DNA from: an uncultured Frankiales bacterium
Lineage (GTDB): Bacteria > Actinomycetota > Actinomycetes > Mycobacteriales > SCTD01
Assembly: GCA_946479905.1 (NCBI GenBank)
Contig: CAMLIA010000035.1
Coordinates: 1-26,731 of the forward strand
DNA length: 26,731 bases
Reading direction: 5' to 3'
Made by a program: the position numbers and the translations under genes. Below the pieces are notes generated by a model. That model was given only the letters and a program-made list of their open reading frames with translations, had not been told where the DNA came from and did no database searches. Numbering within the stretch: the stretch's first letter is position 1; the number at the start of each line of letters is the position of its first letter. This document shows, in pieces, positions 23,276 through 26,731 of the stretch.

Positions 23276-25087
23276 ATGCGCCCCCGCATGCTCGTCGTCT
23301 TCGCCGTGCTCGCCTCCGCGCTCGTCCCCCTGCACGTGACCGCCGCCCCGACCGAAGCGGTCATCGTCGCGGGCCCGGGCGGGGCGACGCTCGGGTACGT
23401 CAGCAAGGTCGCGGTGGAGCCGCAGGGCACGCCCATGACCTTCGTCAACGCCGACCAGCTGGCCCACACCGTGACGGCCGTCGACCGCGACCAGGACGGC
23501 CGGCCGCTGTTCAGCGGCAACGCGCTGCCGGGGACGACCTCGATCGTCGCGGGCGTCGACAAGCTGCGCGCGGGCAGCTACGCCTTCGTCTGCTCGTTCC
23601 ACCCGAACATGTCCGGGACGCTCGTCGTCCAGGGCGGCAACGGCGGGGTCGGCGGCTCGGCGCCCCGCTTCGTCACCCCGCTCCGGGTCCCGAGGACGCT
23701 CACCGGGTCGCACATCACGCTCAAGGCGCAGCAGGCCGACGTGCAGGTGCTGCCCGGCCGGCCCGCGACCACCATGTACACCTTCGGGGGCAGCTGGCCG
23801 GGCCCGACGATCCGGCGCCCGGTCGGGGCCAGGACGACCGTCACCGTCGTGAACGCGCTGCCGCCTGCCTTCGGGTCGGTCAGCCTGCACCTGCACGGCG
23901 ACCACCACAGCTCCGCCGACGACGGCCGACCCGACGACCACCTGGTCGCCCCCGGCAGCAGCCGGCCGTACACCTTCGCCCTGCGCGACGACGGCCGGCC
24001 CGAGCGCGCGGCGTTCTCCTTCTACCACGACCACCGGATGGACCGGACCGGCCGCAACAACTGGTTCGGCCTGCAGGGGATGTTCATCACCGACGACCCC
24101 GCTGAGTCGAGGCTGCACCTGCCCACCGGCAGCTACGACGTACCGCTGATGGTCGCCGACCGCACCTTCGACGACGCGGCGCAGCTCACCGACCCGTTCC
24201 GCACGCCGTCCGCACCGCCCGGTGACGCCACCACCGGGACCCGCGCGCTCGTCAACGGGCAGTTCCAGCCCTACGCAAGGGTGGCCGACCGCCGCTACCG
24301 GCTGCGGCTGCTCAACGCCTCGAGCTTCAGCTCGTTCGACTTCCACTTCTCCGACGGCCGGCCCATGGTCCAGGTCGGCAACGGCTCCGCCCTGCTGCCC
24401 AAGCCCGTCGTGCGCAACGACATCCTGCTGGGACCGGCCGAGCGCGCCGACGTGGTCGTCGACTTCGCCGGCTCCCTCGGCAAGGACGTCGTCCTCGAGA
24501 GCGTCGGGCGCAGCGACAACCGGCCCGGCGGGATCGGGGCGCAGGTCACCCCGCTGATGCAGTTCCGCGTCAGCCGGCACGCGGCGCAGTCCCCCGCGGT
24601 ACCGAGCACCCTGGTACCGCTGCGCGCCCTCGCCGTACCCCCCGTCCCGACGATGACGTGGGCTCTCGCCCTGGGCGCCGACGGGGGCGGCACGACCTGG
24701 ACGATCAACGGCAAGCCCTACGACCACATGCGCAGCGATGCGACCGTCGAGCTGGGCACCGTGCAGCGCTGGCGGCTCGTCAACACGAGCACCATCACGC
24801 ACTTCGTGCACCTGCACGAGGAGGCCTGGCGCACCGTGTCCCGCAACGGCCAGCCACCCCCTGCGTGGGAGGCGGGCTACCAGGACACCTGGCGCCTCGA
24901 CCCCGGAGACGTCGTCGACGTGGCCGCGAAGGTCACCGACTTCACCGGACCGTTCCTCCTGCACTGCCACATGCTCGACCACGAGGACCACGGGATGATG
25001 GCCACCTTCACGGTCGTCAGACCCGGCGCGAAGCTCGCCTCGCTCACCTCGCGGTACGTCTGCCGCGTCCGAAGGGAAACCCTGTGA
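23276..25087 (+). CDS. secreted multicopper oxidase with N-terminal plastocyanin-like domain
   Basis: The product is 603 residues. A signal peptide covers about 1-24. Residues about 28-118 form a cupredoxin domain with type 1 copper ligands His64, Cys106, His109 and Met112 (CSFHPNM). The multicopper oxidase follows: HLHGDHH (His205, His207), FYHDHRM (His251, His253), HFVHLH (His509, His512, His514) and HCHMLDHEDHGM (His563, Cys564, His565, His569, Met574), giving a complete type 1 site and trinuclear cluster. I chose the ATG at 23276 because it places the signal peptide; ATGs at 23237 and 23288 are alternatives. Substrate may be a phenol, metal ion or nitrogen compound. Its stop overlaps the next gene. 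Confidence 0.92.
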   Translation: MRPRMLVVFAVLASALVPLHVTAAPTEAVIVAGPGGATLGYVSKVAVEPQGTPMTFVNADQLAHTVTAVDRDQDGRPLFSGNALPGTTSIVAGVDKLRAGSYAFVCSFHPNMSGTLVVQGGNGGVGGSAPRFVTPLRVPRTLTGSHITLKAQQADVQVLPGRPATTMYTFGGSWPGPTIRRPVGARTTVTVVNALPPAFGSVSLHLHGDHHSSADDGRPDDHLVAPGSSRPYTFALRDDGRPERAAFSFYHDHRMDRTGRNNWFGLQGMFITDDPAESRLHLPTGSYDVPLMVADRTFDDAAQLTDPFRTPSAPPGDATTGTRALVNGQFQPYARVADRRYRLRLLNASSFSSFDFHFSDGRPMVQVGNGSALLPKPVVRNDILLGPAERADVVVDFAGSLGKDVVLESVGRSDNRPGGIGAQVTPLMQFRVSRHAAQSPAVPSTLVPLRALAVPPVPTMTWALALGADGGGTTWTINGKPYDHMRSDATVELGTVQRWRLVNTSTITHFVHLHEEAWRTVSRNGQPPPAWEAGYQDTWRLDPGDVVDVAAKVTDFTGPFLLHCHMLDHEDHGMMATFTVVRPGAKLASLTSRYVCRVRRETL

Positions 25088-26433
25088 AGCTCCGTCTCGT
25101 CCTGGCTGCGGTCGCGGTCGCGGGAGGCCTGCTGGCCGTCCCCTCGGAGGCCGCCTCCTCCCACGTCATCCTCGTGTGCAGCGGTACGGCGGGCTGCCCG
25201 CCCACCCCGAAGGGCACGCCCGTCTACAAGAGCATCGCGGTCGGCGTCAGCCACGCGCGCAACGGCGACTGGGTGCTCGTCTGGCCGGGCTACTACCGCG
25301 AGGCCGTGACCGTCCAGCCGACGGTCGCGCTCACCAGCGGCCTGCACATCCGGGGCATGCAGCGCAACGGCGTCGTGCTCGACGGCACGCACGCGACCGG
25401 CTCGGGCATCCACGTGCAGGGCGTGAACAACACGTGGGTCGAGAACATGACCGGTCAGCACTACAAGACCGGCTCGGCCAACGCCTTCTACTGGACCGGC
25501 GTCGACGGCTACTGGGGCAACTACCTCACGGCCTACGACAACGGCGACTACGGCATCTACGCCTACGACTCGACGTCGTCAGGGAAGACGCCGAGCACCT
25601 TCGCCTTCGACTACGGCTCCTGGAACGCCGACAGCGCCATCTACGTCGGCGGCTGCTCCGACTGCCACGCCGTCGTGACGAACAGCCGCGCCTACAAGAA
25701 CGCGCTCGGCTACAGCGGGACGAACGCCGGCGGTGAGCTGTACCTCATCAACTCCGAGTGGGACCACAACGCGACCGGCATCCTGCCGAACACGCTGACC
25801 AGCGAGCCCGACCCGCCGCAGCGCGGCACGACCATCGCCGACAACTACATCCACGACAACAACGCGAGCGACATCCCGGGCACCGGCATCACCGGCATCG
25901 CACCGGTCGGCGTCGGCGTCGGGCTCACCGGCGGCTGGGACAACATCGTCCGGCACAACAGGATCGAGAACAACAAGCACTCCGGCGTCCTCATCGAGTG
26001 GCTGTTCACCCCGCCGTACAACAACCAGGTCGTCTACAACACCTTCAAGCACAACGGGTACAACGGCGGCACCGAGGACGCCGACATCTCCATCGGCGCG
26101 GCGACCCTGCAGAACTGCGTGGAGGGCAACACCGACGGCGGCAAGCCCGCCTCGATGGCGCCCGTCGACCCGGTCGGGATCGACAACTGCGGCGGCGACA
26201 ACCCGTTCCGCACCCAGGTCGGCCGCGGCGTCTACGGCCCCGGCGACCCGCTGGTCGACGTGTTCACCGCTCTCAACGCCGCCGGCATCACCGAGCCCAA
26301 GGACTACAAGGGCCCCGGCCCGCACCCGGAGGCCCAGCAGACCATGGCCAACCCGTGCAAGGGAGCACCCGACAACCCGTGGTGCCGGGACGGCCGGCCG
26401 GCCTTCACACCGCCCAGCCGGCCCACCCGCTGA
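25084..26433 (+). CDS. secreted right-handed parallel beta-helix protein
   Basis: The 449-residue protein has a signal peptide at about 1-23. The body has repeated short strands with Asn/Gly turns: LHIRGMQRNGVVLDGTHA, IHVQGVNNTWVENMTG, DNGDYGIYAYDS, VTNSRAYKNALGYSG, IADNYIHDNNAS, NIVRHNRIENNKHSGVLIEW and QVVYNTFKHNGYNGG. This is the PbH1/NosD-like beta-helix plan of carbohydrate-binding or lyase proteins. Catalytic residues are not identifiable. Cys pairs suggest disulfides. GTG at 25084 overlaps the multicopper oxidase stop by 4 bp, so both exported proteins are probably made together. The C-terminal part (about 400-449) is Pro-rich and probably unstructured. Confidence 0.88.
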   Translation: MKLRLVLAAVAVAGGLLAVPSEAASSHVILVCSGTAGCPPTPKGTPVYKSIAVGVSHARNGDWVLVWPGYYREAVTVQPTVALTSGLHIRGMQRNGVVLDGTHATGSGIHVQGVNNTWVENMTGQHYKTGSANAFYWTGVDGYWGNYLTAYDNGDYGIYAYDSTSSGKTPSTFAFDYGSWNADSAIYVGGCSDCHAVVTNSRAYKNALGYSGTNAGGELYLINSEWDHNATGILPNTLTSEPDPPQRGTTIADNYIHDNNASDIPGTGITGIAPVGVGVGLTGGWDNIVRHNRIENNKHSGVLIEWLFTPPYNNQVVYNTFKHNGYNGGTEDADISIGAATLQNCVEGNTDGGKPASMAPVDPVGIDNCGGDNPFRTQVGRGVYGPGDPLVDVFTALNAAGITEPKDYKGPGPHPEAQQTMANPCKGAPDNPWCRDGRPAFTPPSRPTR

Positions 26434-26534
26434 ACGGCAGATGCGCGGCGACATGACCGATTAGGACTACTTCCGGGGTGGTCCGATCTTGCGTCCCGTT
26501 CTGTCCGAATTGGTGATGTACGGCGAGCGTGACC

Positions 26535-26562
26535 GGGAGGAACGTGAGCTGCATCACCTCCC
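26535..26562 (+). promoter_or_regulatory. leader hairpin before the small ORF
   Basis: GGGAG (26535-26539) pairs with CTCCC (26558-26562), and GTGA (26544-26547) pairs with TCAC (26554-26557), closing a six-base loop with a four-base bulge on the left side. It ends nine bases before the AAAGG of the following gene. It could tune translation or be the remnant of a terminator; it has no U run. The remaining bases from 26434 to 26534 show no clear terminator or promoter. Confidence 0.35.
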
Positions 26563-26581
26563 CTCTCCAAAGGTCCGAGCC

Positions 26582-26731
26582 ATGAACCGCTTCGAGTCAG
26601 TACCGACCACCTGGGACGACGTTCGCGACGGGCAGTTCTTCCGCATCGTCGGCCACCTCCTCGACTGCCACCTGCTCGAGGCCGCCACCACCCTGCTCGC
26701 CGCGAACGACAGCGAGCTCTCCGCCGCCTGA
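26582..26731 (+). CDS. 49-residue protein of unknown function
   Basis: The product is 49 residues and ends with a TGA at the last base of the window. AAAGG lies about eight bases before the ATG at 26582, and third positions are GC-rich. The sequence has an acidic N-terminal half with a WDDVRDGQFF stretch, then a predicted amphipathic helix (RIVGHLLDCHLLEAATTLLAA) with one Cys. No family is recognised. An upstream in-frame start at 26489 (TTG) would add 31 residues but would run through the leader hairpin and has no ribosome binding site. Confidence 0.6.
   Translation: MNRFESVPTTWDDVRDGQFFRIVGHLLDCHLLEAATTLLAANDSELSAA

Noticed and set aside
1..26731. tRNA, rRNA, CRISPR, integrase, transposase or toxin-antitoxin genes
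   Set aside because: None was recognised; the window reads as ordinary, tightly packed chromosomal metabolism genes.

Overview
This window is very GC-rich and densely packed, with almost every gene pair overlapping by 4 bp (ATGA or GTGA) or separated by a few tens of bases. That, together with an F420-type luciferase-like oxidoreductase, a cytochrome P450 with its own small ferredoxin, a paired FadE-type acyl-CoA dehydrogenase system, Tat-type and lipoprotein signals, frequent GTG starts and apparently leaderless promoters, points to an actinobacterium. A genus cannot be named from the sequence alone. I support 24 complete protein genes plus one gene tail at the left edge. No rRNA, tRNA, CRISPR array, insertion sequence or integrase was seen, and no gap between genes exceeds about 150 bases.

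Layout. (1) 1-1860: the tail of an unidentified plus-strand gene, then a minus-strand block (GNAT-like acetyltransferase, SAM methyltransferase, small START-like protein). (2) 1910-5051: a plus-strand block, divergent from the first across a perfect 19-bp palindrome: luciferase-like oxidoreductase, metallo-beta-lactamase-fold hydrolase, aldo/keto reductase and a DUF707-like glycosyltransferase. (3) 5056-12915: an eight-gene minus-strand operon with every junction overlapping: fused LivH-LivM permease, LivF-like ATPase, exported protein with a C-terminal membrane anchor, two-helix membrane protein with a Cys/His tail, LivG-like ATPase, cytochrome P450, ferredoxin, and a lipoprotein solute-binding protein. 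(4) 12916-15785: a TetR regulator and a divergent pair of acyl-CoA dehydrogenase genes.

Regions 3 and 4 look like one system. Two 26-bp copies of the same imperfect palindrome (21 of 26 bases identical) lie in front of the transporter/P450 operon and in the tetR/acyl-CoA dehydrogenase divergent gap. I infer that one TetR protein controls import (ABC transporter), first oxidation (P450 plus ferredoxin) and beta-oxidation (heteromeric acyl-CoA dehydrogenase) of one hydrophobic, probably carboxylic or side-chain-bearing substrate such as a steroid, terpenoid or branched lipid. The two unidentified envelope proteins inside the operon are the most novel part. A CRP/GlxR-like site overlaps the operon promoter.

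(5) 15778-23227: a long minus-strand series: SRPBCC protein, trans-acting-enoyl-reductase-like protein, secreted BNR-repeat protein, small alpha/beta-barrel protein, SDR epimerase, secreted nitrilase-like hydrolase and Tat-exported flavin amine oxidase. The last two overlap and could act in sequence outside the membrane. (6) 23276-26731: plus-strand genes: a secreted multicopper oxidase with an extra N-terminal plastocyanin-like domain, overlapping a secreted beta-helix protein, then a 49-residue unknown protein preceded by a leader hairpin and ending at the window edge.
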